Shown: positions 51,333-59,149 of the stretch, piece after piece
How the letters are laid out: every line of letters starts with the position of its first letter
Numbering within the stretch: position 1 is the first letter of the stretch
Assembly (NCBI RefSeq): GCF_049532965.1
Contig: NZ_CP186694.1
Coordinates: 248,001-312,000, forward strand
From: Roseateles sp049532965
Lineage (GTDB): Bacteria > Pseudomonadota > Gammaproteobacteria > Burkholderiales > Burkholderiaceae_C
DNA length: 64,000 nucleotides
Direction: 5' to 3'
Made by a program: the position numbers and the translations under genes
Notes under the pieces: model-generated
What the model was told of the DNA's origin: nothing
Database searches by the model: none
Seen by the model: only the letters and a program-made list of their open reading frames with translations

Positions 51333-52211
51333 ATGGAGACGGCATACCTGGACACGTTCGCGCTCGTCGTCGAATCGGGCTCGATGTCCGAGGCAGCCCG
51401 GCGCCTAGAGCTGACGCCGGCGGCGGTTGCGCACCAGCTCCGACTGCTGGAGCGAGAGCTCGGAACCCGGCTCCTGATCCGTGCAGGGCGGACTGTGGTG
51501 CCGACGGAGGCAGGCTATCGCCTCGCCGATCGCGCCGCGAGCATCCTGCGAGACCTGCGCAACATCAAGGCCGAGATCAATGACGAAGCCGCGACACGCG
51601 AGCTGCGCCTCGGCGCCATCAACACAGCGCTTCACAGCCTGATGCCTGAAGTGCTCGCGGGCTTCGTCAAGGTCTACCCCGATGCACGCATCGAGATCCG
51701 ATCGGCGTTGTCCACGGAGCTGTACGACGCTGTTCTACGTGGCGAGCTGGACGCAGCGGTCTGCCTGCATCCTCCGTTCGCATTGCCAAAGACTGTGAGC
51801 TGGGAACAGCTGTTCGAGGAGCCGCTCGTCGTGATGGCGCCAGCTCGCTGGGGCAAACGCGACGCGCTTGAGCTTCTGCGAGACGAGCCCTACATCCGCT
51901 ACAACCGAAGCCTCGGTGGTGGCAAACAGGCGGACGACTACCTGCGCAAGGCTGGCATCGTCCCTCGGGAGCGGTTCGAGCTGAGCTCCTTGCCGGCAAT
52001 CGCGTTGCTGGTGGCCCGCGGTCTTGGCGTCTCGCTGGCGCCGGATGCGTCCGTGCCGTGGTCCCGGGGCCTTCGACTCGCGCGCCTGCCGCTTGCGGAT
52101 CAGACGTACCGGCGCCGATTGGGGATCATCTGGCCGCGGGCTTCGGTGCGAACACGACTGATCCTTGCTTTGGTCGAACAAGCACGCGATGTGGTGTCGC
52201 GGGCGAACTGA
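51333..52211 (+). CDS. LysR regulator of the CoA-transferase/lyase operon
   Basis: 292 residues. Winged HTH: MSEAARRLELTPAAVAHQLRLLERELGTRLLIRAGRTVV. The effector domain has ELRLGAINTALHSLMPEVLAGFVKVYP and LPAIALLVARGLGVSLAPD. It is divergent from the CoA-transferase operon with a clean dyad between, so it should autoregulate and control that operon; the inducer is probably the acid to be degraded. Its stop overlaps the ATG of a small remnant ORF by 1 bp. Confidence 0.9.
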   Translation: METAYLDTFALVVESGSMSEAARRLELTPAAVAHQLRLLERELGTRLLIRAGRTVVPTEAGYRLADRAASILRDLRNIKAEINDEAATRELRLGAINTALHSLMPEVLAGFVKVYPDARIEIRSALSTELYDAVLRGELDAAVCLHPPFALPKTVSWEQLFEEPLVVMAPARWGKRDALELLRDEPYIRYNRSLGGGKQADDYLRKAGIVPRERFELSSLPAIALLVARGLGVSLAPDASVPWSRGLRLARLPLADQTYRRRLGIIWPRASVRTRLILALVEQARDVVSRAN

Positions 52212-52357
52212 TGGAGTTCAAGCAAGCGGGGACAGTCTCGGCGGAGGCTGCCAAGACCAGGCTTGCCCGCGGACTCGTCGACGCGTTGATGCGAGGAAGC
52301 TCCCTGACGGCGGATCTCGAGAGATGCGGCTTTCGGTTAGTCCCGCCAGGGGTTTGA
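52211..52357 (+). pseudogene. 48-residue remnant duplicated from a downstream gene
   Basis: A short frame whose middle (AAKTRLARGLVDALMRGSSLTADLE) matches part of the hypothetical protein at about 53.7 kb (LAAKTKFARGLVEALKRGNFPTTDLE). The DNA identity over that part is 65 of 75 bases. Only this piece survives, so it is best read as a fragment left by duplication or deletion rather than a functional gene, although a small ORF coupled to the LysR stop cannot be excluded. Confidence 0.55.
52246..52320 (+). repeat. 75-bp direct repeat, copy A
   Basis: Matches 53676-53750 at 65 of 75 positions, in the same reading frame in both places. The two copies bracket the SdpR/SdpI-like pair and an IS481 remnant. 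Confidence 0.8.
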
Positions 52358-52390
52358 CAAACTTCGATGATTAGCCAATCATCTAATCAT
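52354..52390 (+). promoter_or_regulatory. Promoter and triple-repeat operator of the ArsR/SdpR gene
   Basis: TTGACA at 52354-52359 is a -35 element. From 52367 to 52390 the octamer ATGATTAG is followed by its inverted forms: AATCAT in the middle and CTAATCAT at the end, giving two overlapping dyads (GATGATT/AATCATC and ATGATTAG/CTAATCAT). The operator overlaps the predicted -10 and the ATG at 52389, so the transcript may be leaderless. Confidence 0.65.
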
Positions 52391-52691
52391 GAACCAGGTC
52401 TTCAAAGCGCTCTCCGACCCGACCCGCCGGCAGGTGCTGCAGCTGCTGCGGCAAGGGCCGATGAGCGCGGGCGAGATCAGCGAGCAGTTCGCGGTGTCCA
52501 AGCCCACGATGTCTGCGCACTTCGCCGTGCTGAAGGAGGCCGACCTGGTCCATGCGGAGAAGGCCGGCAAGTCGGTCATCTATCACCTGAGGCTCTCGGT
52601 TCTCGAAGAGGCACTGCTGGGCTTCGTCCATTCGTTCGCGGCGGGCGCCATGGCGCCGGCGCCGAAGAGGAAAAAGGAGAGCGCGCGATGA
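52389..52691 (+). CDS. ArsR-family repressor, SdpR-like
   Basis: 100 residues. Winged-helix ArsR pattern FKALSDPTRRQVLQLLRQGPMSAGEISEQFAVSKPTMSAHFAVLKEADLV. It lacks the cysteines of metal sensors and matches the autorepressor SdpR type. Its stop overlaps the start of the SdpI-like membrane gene by 4 bp. In Bacillus, SdpR is held at the membrane by SdpI when the SdpC toxin is bound; here no toxin gene is visible. Autoregulation through the repeat operator over its own start is likely. Confidence 0.88.
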   Translation: MNQVFKALSDPTRRQVLQLLRQGPMSAGEISEQFAVSKPTMSAHFAVLKEADLVHAEKAGKSVIYHLRLSVLEEALLGFVHSFAAGAMAPAPKRKKESAR

Positions 52692-53062
52692 ACAGGGAAG
52701 CGATTAACAGCCTGGCCTGGGGCGTCGGCATCATCGCCCTCGCGCTGGTCGCCAGCGCCGCGCGCAAGCTCGGCTATATCGACGGCGAGACGGTCACCCG
52801 ACTCGTCATCGGCGCCATGGGCTTGATGGTCGCCGGCTTGGGCAACCGTATGCCCAAGGAATTCGTGCCACATCCCTGGGCGCGACGACTTCGTCGCGTC
52901 GCCGGCTGGTCCCTGGTGCTCAGCGGAATCGTCTATGCAGCGCTGTGGGCCTTCGCGCCGATACAGTTGGCGATCTGGGGCGGCACGGCGGCGGTGCTGC
53001 TCGGCATCGCGGTGACCATCGGGTACGGCGTGTCGCTGCGGGCGCGGGTGAAGGGAACCTGA
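52688..53062 (+). CDS. SdpI-like membrane protein
   Basis: 124 residues from ATG at 52688. Four hydrophobic segments are visible (about 8-25, 38-54, 73-92 and 95-115). The loop GAMGLMVAGLGNRMPKEFVPHPWARRLRRVAGW is like the SdpI signature region, where GN-x-MPK precedes a Trp-containing turn. It is coupled to the ArsR gene upstream. In the known system SdpI gives immunity and senses the toxin. The role here is an inference from gene pairing. Confidence 0.72.
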   Translation: MNREAINSLAWGVGIIALALVASAARKLGYIDGETVTRLVIGAMGLMVAGLGNRMPKEFVPHPWARRLRRVAGWSLVLSGIVYAALWAFAPIQLAIWGGTAAVLLGIAVTIGYGVSLRARVKGT

Positions 53063-53080
53063 CTGGATTGCATCGACCCG

Positions 53081-53170
53081 TTGCCGCCTTTTCGCCGATT
53101 CAGCGATCTCAAACCGATCGAGCCGGTACAGCGCTACGAGCACGAGGCGCCGGGAGATCTGCAGCACGTC
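53081..53170 (+). mobile_element. IS481-family transposase fragment
   Basis: A stretch of about 30 codons reads RRFSDLKPIEPVQRYEHEAPGDLQHV, which resembles the segment of IS481-type transposases just before the first catalytic aspartate (PVRRYERERPGELIHID in relatives). No start, no catalytic domain and no terminal repeats remain, so only a scar is left. The rest of the 53063-53337 gap shows nothing else that I can name. Confidence 0.55.
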
Positions 53171-53337
53171 AGGCGCCGGCCATCGCTGATCGCCCCCAAT
53201 GTGCAGCGTCATTTCACTGTTGGCCGGACGCTTGCGTTGCACTGCGGCGACTTCATGGAACAGGCTCAGAACGTCCCGCCGGTGGCAGCGGCCTTTCATC
53301 AAACATGCTGATGCCGCTTTCCGGATTGAAATGGATC

Positions 53338-53859
53338 ATGTTGAGCATGTCAGAAGCTGCGGTCACAAACTGGGAATTCAGATTCAAGGCGTGCAGTGCT
53401 GCTGCTTCGGTAGTCACCATGGCCAGTGTGATCGTCGGGGGCTTGGCGGCGATATCGACGTACCAACACCGTTCTGTCGTCGCCCAGCAGTTGAAAGACA
53501 AGGAACTGCGACAGGTCGAGTACGCGCAAAAGCGCGAGATCTACTACGAGTTGGTGGACACTGCTGCGCGTGCGTCGGCGAGCCTCAGCAAAGCCGATGC
53601 CGAACGCAACGCGGCGGACTACTGGCGCATGTACTTCGGCAAGGCGCACATTGCCGTCGTGGATCCATCCGTTTTGGCTGCCAAGACCAAGTTCGCCCGC
53701 GGACTCGTCGAGGCGTTGAAGCGAGGAAACTTCCCGACGACGGACCTCGAAGGCGACGTGCTTGAACTCGCCGAGGCATGCCAGCAAGTGCTGAAGGCCG
53801 AGAATCTTTTTCCGCCGCCCGTAGACCTCTCGCCATCGAAGACATCTAGCGCTTCGTAG
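53338..53859 (+). CDS. Hypothetical membrane-anchored coiled-coil protein
   Basis: About 173 residues; the start is uncertain (ATG at 53305, 53338 or 53347). One membrane segment lies near the N-terminus (ASVVTMASVIVGGLAAIS), then a charged helical stretch VAQQLKDKELRQVEYAQKREIYYELVDTAARASASLSK, which looks like a short coiled coil. The segment LAAKTKFARGLVEALKRG is duplicated as a remnant 1.4 kb upstream. No named family is recognised; similar small anchored proteins are common in accessory regions. Confidence 0.55.
   Translation: MLSMSEAAVTNWEFRFKACSAAASVVTMASVIVGGLAAISTYQHRSVVAQQLKDKELRQVEYAQKREIYYELVDTAARASASLSKADAERNAADYWRMYFGKAHIAVVDPSVLAAKTKFARGLVEALKRGNFPTTDLEGDVLELAEACQQVLKAENLFPPPVDLSPSKTSSAS
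53676..53750 (+). repeat. 75-bp direct repeat, copy B
   Basis: Lies inside the hypothetical membrane-anchored gene, in frame; partner of 52246-52320. This copy is part of the more complete gene. Confidence 0.8.
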
Positions 53860-53928
53860 GTCGCTGCGGTAGCCGGCGGCAGCATCGCAGCGGGACGTCG
53901 CTGCTGTCCGTGGGGCCATGGGGCCGAG

Positions 53929-54882
53929 TCAGAATGACGCATCGACCTCGTCGCGAATGCAGTCGTACAGCTTGTCCATTCCGCCGAACTTTGTCAGCGC
54001 GTCTGCACCGGCCTCCGCGACACGCGTTGGCGTGATCGGGCGGGCTAGCCGGGCTGCGGCGCCCGGGAAGACAAGCACCGCTGTTCGACCAGCCTGAAAC
54101 CGCGCTGTCGCATCCAGCCTGTGCTTGGGTAGCTCCGATTCCGGCAAGCCATTGAGGCTCCGATTCATTGCGACGGTGGCCTCCCCTAGTTCGTCACTCG
54201 GCCCGACATCTCCCACGATGCCCGCAACGACGCGTTTGCTGGACGATGGCGACAGTGCGACCACGACGCTGCGCTTGGCGACACCGAGCGTTTGGAACTT
54301 ACTCTGGCCGGGAACGACAAGCGCTGGCACCGAAAGCGCGTCGATCCACTTTGCCTGATCGCAGTCACCCTGGCGGCTAAATCCACCGTCGACGGCGACG
54401 TCCGCCGTCATCGACACGAGAAAGCCGTCGGTCGAGACACAGGGTTTTCCGGTCTTTTTGTCCTTTTCGATGATGCTCGCGCTGAGTACGTTCCAGGTCT
54501 CGTTGACCGGAAACCCCGCATCCCGCACCGCCTCAAAGTCGGCCTCTGGGCGCTTGTGATTCAGGAATGCGTTTCGGATGTTGTTGATGGCGCACGGGTT
54601 GGCACCTGGGTTCTCTGCACAGCGCCGACCGGTGACGTCGCTCTGGTGGTATGAGATCTTTGTGCCATCTGTGTTCACCTTCAAGGACGTGATGAACAGC
54701 AAAGGTCTAGCGCCCTCAAGGCCAGACACCGGGTCACCCCTAAAGACCTGAACGCGCCGCGAGCCACCTTCGTCGGGTTGCAGAAACGCCTTCACGAATC
54801 CGCAGGCGGCCGTGGCGTTGAGAGGCACAGCGACGGCGGCGATCAATGCGATCCCACGCGCCGCACGGGTGTTGTGTTCCAT
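53929..54882 (-). CDS. Exported GH75 chitosanase-like protein
   Basis: 317 residues from ATG at 54882, with a signal peptide (ends ATAACG). The GH75 pattern is visible: TDGFLVSMTA, then WIDALSVPALVVPG, and SSSKRVVAGIVGDVGPSDELGEATVAMNRSLNG. The two carboxylates of the family correspond to Asp225 in GDVGP and Glu234 in LGEA, nine residues apart as in fungal GH75 chitosanases. Members cut chitosan. Several cysteines (CGFVK, RRCAENPGANPCAIN, GKPCVS, GDCDQ) suggest disulfides in an exported protein. Substrate is inferred. The 343-bp gap upstream to 55226 has only a hairpin at 55182. Confidence 0.65.
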   Translation of the reverse strand: MEHNTRAARGIALIAAVAVPLNATAACGFVKAFLQPDEGGSRRVQVFRGDPVSGLEGARPLLFITSLKVNTDGTKISYHQSDVTGRRCAENPGANPCAINNIRNAFLNHKRPEADFEAVRDAGFPVNETWNVLSASIIEKDKKTGKPCVSTDGFLVSMTADVAVDGGFSRQGDCDQAKWIDALSVPALVVPGQSKFQTLGVAKRSVVVALSPSSSKRVVAGIVGDVGPSDELGEATVAMNRSLNGLPESELPKHRLDATARFQAGRTAVLVFPGAAARLARPITPTRVAEAGADALTKFGGMDKLYDCIRDEVDASF

Positions 54883-55181
54883 TTGACAGGGCTCCAAGAT
54901 GCGTTTGATGAAGCTAATTCGCTGTCGTCCGCAGGCTGTTGCACACGTCCATGGCCGCCTTGCGGTCAGCTCCGTTCTTCGGGCCGGCGTCATTCTGAGG
55001 GAACCCCTCTTTGGAGACATCCATCGAATTTAGGAGGGGATGCCTCGGCACATATCCCCATCGGCGGGCAAGGGGACAGATCTGACTCCGTGCCGCTCAG
55101 CGATAGCACGCCCGGAGTGAAGGGCGCCATCGGCAGGCGATCAACAAGGCCGAGAACCGCCGCTTCAGCTCGCCAGAACGC

Positions 55182-55208
55182 ACAAGGCCCGCGCTCGGCG
55201 GGCCTTGT
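55182..55208 (-). terminator. Hairpin terminator of ETF-QO
   Basis: Perfect 11-bp stem ACAAGGCCCGC/GCGGGCCTTGT with a 5-nt loop, 17 bp beyond the ETF-QO stop. The rest of 54883-55225 shows no gene. Confidence 0.75.
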
Positions 55209-55225
55209 CACTCATCGAGCACCGA

Positions 55226-56908
55226 TCACATGCTCACGTAGTTCGGCCCGCCGCCGCCCTCGGGCGTGACCCAGACGATGTTCTGTGTCGGGTCCTTGAT
55301 GTCGCAGGTCTTGCAGTGCACGCAGTTCTGCGCATTGATCTGCAGGCGCTGCGCCCCGGCATCGCCGACGAACTCGTAGACGCCCGCAGGGCAGTAGCGG
55401 CTCTCGGGGCCGGCGTACTTCGCCAGGTTGACGTCCACCGGCACGCTGTCATTCTTCAGCGTCAGGTGCGCCGGCTGGTTCTCCTCATGGTTCGTGTTGG
55501 ACACGAACACCGACGACAGCCGGTCGAAGGTCAACTTGCCGTCGGGCTTGGGATAGTCGATCTTCGGCATCTCCGACGCCGGGCGCAGGTAGGCGTGATC
55601 GGGCTTGTCGCGATGCAAGGTCCACGGCGGGCTCTTGATGCCGAGCTTGGGCAGCAGCCACTGCTCGATCCCCGTCATCAGCGTGCCGACGGTGTTGCCC
55701 TTCTTGAACCAGGTCTTGAAGTTGCGCGACTGTTCGAGCTCCTCGCGCAGCCAGCTGCGCTCGAAGGCGGCGGGATAGGCGCTGAGCTCATCCTGCGCGC
55801 GGCCCGCGGCCAGCGCTTCGGCGATCGCCTCGGCGCACAGCATCCCGGACTTGATCGCCGCGTGGCTGCCCTTGATGCGGGCGGCGTTCAGATAACCGGC
55901 GTCGTCGCCCACCAGCGCGCCGCCAGGGAAGACCTGCTTGGGCAGGCTCAGCAGCCCGCCGGCCGTGATCGCGCGGGCGCCGTAGCCCAGCCGCTTGCCG
56001 CCCTCGATGTGCTTGCGGATCGCGGGGTGCGTCTTCCAGCGCTGCATTTCCTCGAACGGCGACAGCCACGGGTTCTTGTAGTCCAGTCCGACCACGAAGC
56101 CCAGCGTCACCTTGTTGCCCTCGAGGTGGTACAGGAATCCGCCGCCGTAGGTCTCGCTGTCCATCGGCCAGCCGGCCGTGTGGACCACCAGGCCCGGCTG
56201 CGCCTGGCCGGCCGGCACTTCCCACAGCTCCTTGATGCCGATCCCGTAGGTCTGCGGATCCTTGCCGGAGTCGAGCTGGTACTTCGCGATCAGCTGCTTG
56301 CCCAGGTGGCCGCGCGCGCCCTCCGCGAAGATCGTGTACTTGCCGTGCAGCTCCATGCCGAGCTGGAAGCCCTCATGCGGTTCGCCGTCCTTGCCGACGC
56401 CGACGTTGCCGGTGGCCACGCCCTTGACGCGGCCCTGCTCGTCGTAGACCACCTCGGCGGCCGCGAAGCCGGCGAAGATCTCCACGCCCAGCGCCTCGGC
56501 CTGCTGCGCCAGCCACTTCGTGACGTTGCCCAGCGAGATGACGTAGTTGCCGTCGTTGTGGAAGCAGCCCGGGATCAGGAACTGCGGCGTGTCGGTGTGG
56601 CCGGTGGCGTTGAGGAACAGCACCTGGTCCCCGGTGACCGGCTGGTTCAGCGGCGCGCCGAGTTCCTTCCAGTTGGGGAACAGCTCCGTGACCGCGCGCG
56701 GGTCCATCACCGCGCCCGACAGGATGTGGGCGCCAGCCTCCGAGCCCTTCTCCAGCACGACCACCGAGATCTCCTGGCCCTTCTCCGCAGCCAGCTGCTT
56801 GAGTCGGATCGCGGTGGAGAGGCCCGCAGGGCCGCCACCGACGACCACGACGTCGTAGTCCATGCTGTCGCGCGGTCCGTACTGGGCAACAAGTTCTTCG
56901 GAGGTCAT
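55226..56908 (-). CDS. Electron-transfer flavoprotein:ubiquinone oxidoreductase
   Basis: 560 residues. The FAD-binding fold begins YDVVVVGGGPAGLSTAIRL. Other ETF-QO blocks are LSGAVMDPRAVTELFPNWKELG, FAEGARGHLGKQLI, GGFLYHLEGNKVTLGFVVGLDYKNPWLSPFEE and GALLVGDDAGYLNAARIKGSH-like VGDDAGYLNAARIKG. The C-terminus holds the 4Fe-4S ligands CPAGVYEF and NCVHCKTCDIKDPTQNIVW. It passes electrons from ETF (fatty-acid and amino-acid dehydrogenases) to ubiquinone at the membrane. It is a single gene. Confidence 0.96.
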   Translation of the reverse strand: MTSEELVAQYGPRDSMDYDVVVVGGGPAGLSTAIRLKQLAAEKGQEISVVVLEKGSEAGAHILSGAVMDPRAVTELFPNWKELGAPLNQPVTGDQVLFLNATGHTDTPQFLIPGCFHNDGNYVISLGNVTKWLAQQAEALGVEIFAGFAAAEVVYDEQGRVKGVATGNVGVGKDGEPHEGFQLGMELHGKYTIFAEGARGHLGKQLIAKYQLDSGKDPQTYGIGIKELWEVPAGQAQPGLVVHTAGWPMDSETYGGGFLYHLEGNKVTLGFVVGLDYKNPWLSPFEEMQRWKTHPAIRKHIEGGKRLGYGARAITAGGLLSLPKQVFPGGALVGDDAGYLNAARIKGSHAAIKSGMLCAEAIAEALAAGRAQDELSAYPAAFERSWLREELEQSRNFKTWFKKGNTVGTLMTGIEQWLLPKLGIKSPPWTLHRDKPDHAYLRPASEMPKIDYPKPDGKLTFDRLSSVFVSNTNHEENQPAHLTLKNDSVPVDVNLAKYAGPESRYCPAGVYEFVGDAGAQRLQINAQNCVHCKTCDIKDPTQNIVWVTPEGGGGPNYVSM

Positions 56909-57176
56909 GGTCTTCCTTGCTCGTTCTCGTCAGGGGCCTGGCCGCGACGGCGCGAGGCGGCAGGGCCGGCTCGCGGTCTGGCTGGGGCGGTGTGCGGCGC
57001 ATTCTAGCCGTGCGGTCGGGAAAAAAGAACGATCGTGCTTTTTATCAAGTAGAGAGCTCCACCGAGTGCATGCATGGCGCTCCCTGCGCATCGACCCGAA
57101 CGGGGCTCGCCGGTCGCGCGGCGGCACCGTACCATCGCCCGCGACCTTCAACTTCCGGGCCTGAGCCGAGGAACCC

Positions 57177-57578
57177 ATGAGCATCCACATCCAGCGCGAC
57201 AAGACCGGCCCGATGCGGCAGACAGTGAGCATCCGCCAGCACCTGCTGACGGCCGACCAGTCGGTGGCCGGCGGCGGCGAGGATGCGGGCCCGGATCCGC
57301 ACGAGCTCTACGACGCCGCGCTGGGCGCCTGCAAGGCGCTGACGGTGCTGTGGTACGCGCAGCGCAAGGGCATGGCGGTGGAGGACGTGCTGGTCGAGGT
57401 CGAGCGGGACGGCACGCAGGAGCGCCAGGGCTTGTACAAGCTGAAGGCCTCGCTGACCTTCGTCGGCAACCTGACCGACGAGGAACGCCGCCAACTGCTG
57501 GCCGTGGCCGACAAGTGCCCGGTGCACAAGCTGATGACGCAGGTGACCACCGAGATCGAGACGGTGATGGCGGGCTGA
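57177..57578 (+). CDS. OsmC-family protein
   Basis: 133 residues from ATG at 57177. The two redox cysteines lie in GACKALTVLWYAQRKG and in ADKCPVHKLM, the usual OsmC/Ohr pattern for reducing organic hydroperoxides. GPDPHELYDAALGACKAL is the family signature around the first cysteine. It is probably cytoplasmic and protects against peroxides; the precise subgroup (OsmC, Ohr or YhfA) is not clear. The 268-bp gap upstream to ETF-QO contains no gene. Confidence 0.9.
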   Translation: MSIHIQRDKTGPMRQTVSIRQHLLTADQSVAGGGEDAGPDPHELYDAALGACKALTVLWYAQRKGMAVEDVLVEVERDGTQERQGLYKLKASLTFVGNLTDEERRQLLAVADKCPVHKLMTQVTTEIETVMAG

Positions 57579-57646
57579 GGTCCGGTGCGTGCTATCGTGC
57601 CCGGCACCTGTCCGGTCACACGAGAAGTTTTGCGAGAGACCTTGCC

Positions 57647-58429
57647 ATGAGCTACAGCATTGATCTGGAGGGCCGCGTGGCCCTCGTCACGGGAGCGTCC
57701 AGCGGGTTGGGCGCCCAGTTCGCCAGAACGCTGGCCAAGTCCGGCGCCTGCGTGGTGCTGGCGGCGCGTCGGGTCGAGCGCCTGAAGGCGCTGCGCGCGG
57801 AGATCGAGGCGGGCGGCGGCGACGCGCATGTGGTGCAGCTCGACGTCACCGACATCGACAGCATCAAGGCCGCCGTGGCGCGGGCCGAGACGGAAGTCGG
57901 GACGCTGGACATCCTGATCAACAACTCCGGGGTGAGCACGACGCAGCGGCTGGTCGACGTGACGCCGGAGGACTACGACTACGTGATGGACACCAACGTG
58001 CGCGGCGCGTTCTTCGTCGCGCAGGAGGTGGGCAAGCGCATGCTGGCGCGGGCGCGCGGCGCGGCACCGGGGACGTACACCGGCGGGCGCATCGTCAACA
58101 TCGCGTCCATGGCGGGCCTGCGGGTGCTGTCGCAGATCGGCGTCTATGCGATGAGCAAGGCCGCGGTCGTGCACATGACCAAGGCGATGGCGCTGGAATG
58201 GGGCAAGTTCGACATCAACGTCAACGCGATCTGCCCCGGCTACATCGATACCGAGATCAACCACCACCACTGGACGACGGAGCAGGGCCGCAAGCTGGTG
58301 GAGCTGCTGCCGCGCAAGCGCGTGGGCACGCCGCAGGACCTGGACACGACGCTGCTGATGTTGTGCGCGAAGGAGAGCCGCTTCATCAACGGGGCGGTGA
58401 TCCAGGCGGACGATGGATTCGGTGTGTGA
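57647..58429 (+). CDS. SDR-family oxidoreductase
   Basis: 260 residues from ATG at 57647. Classical short-chain dehydrogenase: TGASSGLG at 15-22, NNSG at 92-95, catalytic Ser154 in IASMAGL and Tyr167/Lys171 in YAMSK. ARRVERL after the second strand suggests NADP(H) preference. It ends GAVIQADDGFGV. Substrate is unknown; the family is often part of fatty-acid or polyhydroxyalkanoate metabolism. It lies 68 bp after osmC. Confidence 0.9.
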   Translation: MSYSIDLEGRVALVTGASSGLGAQFARTLAKSGACVVLAARRVERLKALRAEIEAGGGDAHVVQLDVTDIDSIKAAVARAETEVGTLDILINNSGVSTTQRLVDVTPEDYDYVMDTNVRGAFFVAQEVGKRMLARARGAAPGTYTGGRIVNIASMAGLRVLSQIGVYAMSKAAVVHMTKAMALEWGKFDINVNAICPGYIDTEINHHHWTTEQGRKLVELLPRKRVGTPQDLDTTLLMLCAKESRFINGAVIQADDGFGV

Positions 58430-58488
58430 GCGCAGGATGATCGCGCGTTGATCGGCGCGTTGATGGAGCAAGAGAAGGTAGTGCCCCG

Positions 58489-59130
58489 ATGGCAGTGAGA
58501 GAACTGAGCGCGCTGGAAGCGCGCGTGCTGGCGGTGCTGGTGGAGAAGGCCTCCACGGTGCCGGACAGTTATCCGATGTCGCTGAACAGCCTGACGCAGG
58601 GCGTGAACCAGAAGACCGCGCGCGATCCGGTGATGAACGCGAGCGAGTCCGACGTGGCATCGGCGCTGGACGAGCTCAAGGCGATGAGCCTGGTGAACAG
58701 CGTCAGCGGCAGCCGTGTGGCGCGCTTCGAGCACAACATGAAGCGGGTGTACGGCATCCCGGGGCAGGCCGAGGCGTTGCTGACGGTGCTGATGCTGCGC
58801 GGGCCGCAGACCTCGGCGGAGCTGCGGATCAACTGCGAGCGCATCCATCGTTTCGCCGACGTGTCGTCGGTGGAGGGCTTCCTCGAGGAACTGGCCGGGC
58901 GGGAGCCCGCGCTGGCGGTGAAGTTGCCGAAGGCCCCGGGCGCGCGCGAGGCGCGATGGGCCCATCTGCTCAGCGGCGAACCGGTGGTGCCGGCGAGTGC
59001 GATGGCGTCCTCGCCTGCGACCGCGTCGTCCAGCGAGCGGGACGAGGAGATCGCCGCGCTGCGCGCCGAGGTCGAGCAGTTGAAGGCGGCGGTGGCGCGG
59101 ATCCAGCAGGACCTCGGCATCGCCGGTTGA
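58489..59130 (+). CDS. yceH: YceH-family (UPF0502) protein
   Basis: 213 residues. N-terminus LSALEARVLAVLVEKASTVPDSYPMSLNSLTQGVNQKTARDPVM is the diagnostic DUF480 block; two winged-helix domains follow (LMLRGPQTSAELRINCERIHRF and the LEELA region). The C-terminus is a coiled coil (DEEIAALRAEVEQLKAAVARIQQDL) after an Ala/Ser-rich linker. A DNA- or protein-binding role is likely; function is not established. Confidence 0.93.
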   Translation: MAVRELSALEARVLAVLVEKASTVPDSYPMSLNSLTQGVNQKTARDPVMNASESDVASALDELKAMSLVNSVSGSRVARFEHNMKRVYGIPGQAEALLTVLMLRGPQTSAELRINCERIHRFADVSSVEGFLEELAGREPALAVKLPKAPGAREARWAHLLSGEPVVPASAMASSPATASSSERDEEIAALRAEVEQLKAAVARIQQDLGIAG

Positions 59131-59149
59131 CCGGCCCCCTCGCGAGGGC

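Noticed and set aside
54990..55211. A 73-codon frame on the minus strand in the gap before ETF-QO
   Set aside because: It crosses the ETF-QO terminator hairpin, has no ribosome site, and reads as low-complexity translation.
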